Source: Bacillota bacterium
GTDB lineage: Bacteria > Bacillota > Clostridia > Acetivibrionales > DSM-2933
Assembly (NCBI GenBank): GCA_023441845.1
Contig: JAEZNF010000332.1
Coordinates: 1-6,049 of the forward strand
Direction of reading: 5' to 3'
DNA: 6,049 nucleotides
A program made the position numbers and the translations under genes. This document shows positions 5,551 through 6,049 of the stretch, in pieces. How positions within the stretch are numbered: the stretch's first letter is position 1; each line of letters opens with the position of its first letter. The notes below the pieces were generated by a model, which was given only the letters and a program-made list of their open reading frames with translations, was not told the DNA's origin and made no database searches.

Positions 5551-6049
5551 TTAATTGTCCAAGCTTGTCGTGGTAAACAGTAAACTACTGAATTTTCCGA
5601 CTTCCTGGGTCCATGTAATACTGTTTTCACCGTAAAACGGCTTGTCGGAAAGCGACTTATTCTTGGCATAACTTGCAATATATCCTTTTCGGAACTCTTC
5701 GGTCCCTTCAGCATTTTTATAGTCTTCATAGGCTTTGTGGCTTGTAAACACTTCAACCGCTATAGGATCTTTACTTTCACCCATTTTTTTCAGCAAATCA
5801 ATAATATCATCTTTTGAAGCGTCAGGGCTTATCAGAATAAGAGCTCCATACCCTTTCTCCTGCTTAAAAACCTTAAATTCTTCAAGAATAGTATAATCGA
5901 TTTTAGCAGATACTTTAGGTGTTAGAATTTTTGCAGCAGTTGCTGTAGGGGCCGTAGAAACAGCTGCAGGAGTCACGGCCGTAGAATCAGCCACAGGAGT
6001 CACGGCAACAGAAGCGGTAGGAACAGAATCCGCCGCAGTAGGTTCACTT
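5551..6049 (-). CDS. C-terminal part of a protein with repetitive Ala/Thr/Pro/Ser/Val linker and unrecognised C-terminal domain, partial
   Basis: The frame is open from the right edge to TAA at 5553-5551, giving 165 visible residues. The GTG at 6003-6001 is unlikely to be the start, because the same low-complexity composition (SEPTAADSVPTASVA) continues in frame beyond it to the window edge. Residues 1-45 are a linker of Ala, Thr, Pro, Ser and Val, containing two near-identical nine-residue units. Residues about 46-165 form a compact, charged domain: DYTILEEFKVFKQEKGYGAL, an ILISPDASKDDIIDLLKKM stretch, AVEVFTSHKAYEDYKNAEGT, and an aromatic end FYGENSITWTQEVGKF. I do not recognise the domain. 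Such linkers are typical of secreted or membrane-anchored clostridial proteins, so an extracytoplasmic C-terminal domain behind an unseen signal or membrane segment is inferred. It lies on the same strand as the sigma/anti-sigma gene but 880 bp upstream of it, so they are not one tight operon. Confidence 0.75.
   Translation of the reverse strand, partial: SEPTAADSVPTASVAVTPVADSTAVTPAAVSTAPTATAAKILTPKVSAKIDYTILEEFKVFKQEKGYGALILISPDASKDDIIDLLKKMGESKDPIAVEVFTSHKAYEDYKNAEGTEEFRKGYIASYAKNKSLSDKPFYGENSITWTQEVGKFSSLLFTTTSLDN
5950..6003 (-). repeat. Two 27-bp in-frame tandem repeats in the linker
   Basis: The 27-bp blocks 5977-6003 and 5950-5976 are identical at 24 of 27 positions and encode VTPVADSTA and VTPAAVSTA. 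Because the unit is nine codons, copy-number change would only lengthen or shorten the flexible linker of the encoded protein. Confidence 0.75.

Noticed and set aside
5551..6003. A complete 150-residue gene starting at the GTG at 6003.
   Set aside because: The frame stays open to the window edge with the same linker composition, so this GTG is internal and the gene is cut by the window.

Overview
The window is AT-rich and looks like a chromosomal segment from an anaerobic, probably polysaccharide-degrading clostridium of the Acetivibrio/Ruminiclostridium type. The reasons are a SigI/RsgI-type signalling gene, a complex-I-like membrane Fe-S enzyme, strong purine-rich ribosome binding sites and a TTG start. 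The species cannot be fixed from the sequence alone.

Left part (1-2489, + strand): the 3' end of an operon for a membrane-bound complex related to group 4 [NiFe] hydrogenases and respiratory complex I. It shows the tail of an antiporter-like membrane subunit, a fused NuoC-NuoD (HycE/HyfG-like) large subunit, and a fused 2x[4Fe-4S] ferredoxin plus NuoB-like (HycF+HycG-like) subunit. The genes overlap or lie about 15 bp apart. The large subunit lacks all four cysteines that hold the NiFe centre in true hydrogenases, while the Fe-S subunit keeps every cluster cysteine. This fits an 'Ehr' (energy-converting hydrogenase-related) complex rather than a hydrogenase.

Middle part (2490-3117): a hairpin between convergent genes; a small YccF-family membrane protein gene on the - strand with a clear sigma-A-type promoter; and a palindromic element.

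Central gene (3118-4671, - strand): the most striking item. One polypeptide carries a SigI-like sigma factor, an RsgI-type anti-sigma domain, a transmembrane helix, a long Ser/Thr/Pro/Lys-rich linker and an extracellular Ig-like domain of the kind found in secreted polysaccharide-degrading enzymes. The usual two-gene sigI-rsgI system appears to be fused into one membrane-bound protein. The ordinary RsgI region next to the membrane, where autoproteolysis occurs, is not recognisable.

Right part (4672-5550): about 880 bp without a convincing gene. It holds an imperfect tandem duplication (about 110 and 94 bp) upstream of the sigma/anti-sigma gene, then a degenerate array of roughly 41-bp units (about 11 copies) reaching almost to the next gene. 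From 5551 to the window edge is the 3' part of a - strand gene for a protein with an Ala/Thr/Pro/Ser/Val-rich repeat linker and an unrecognised C-terminal domain.
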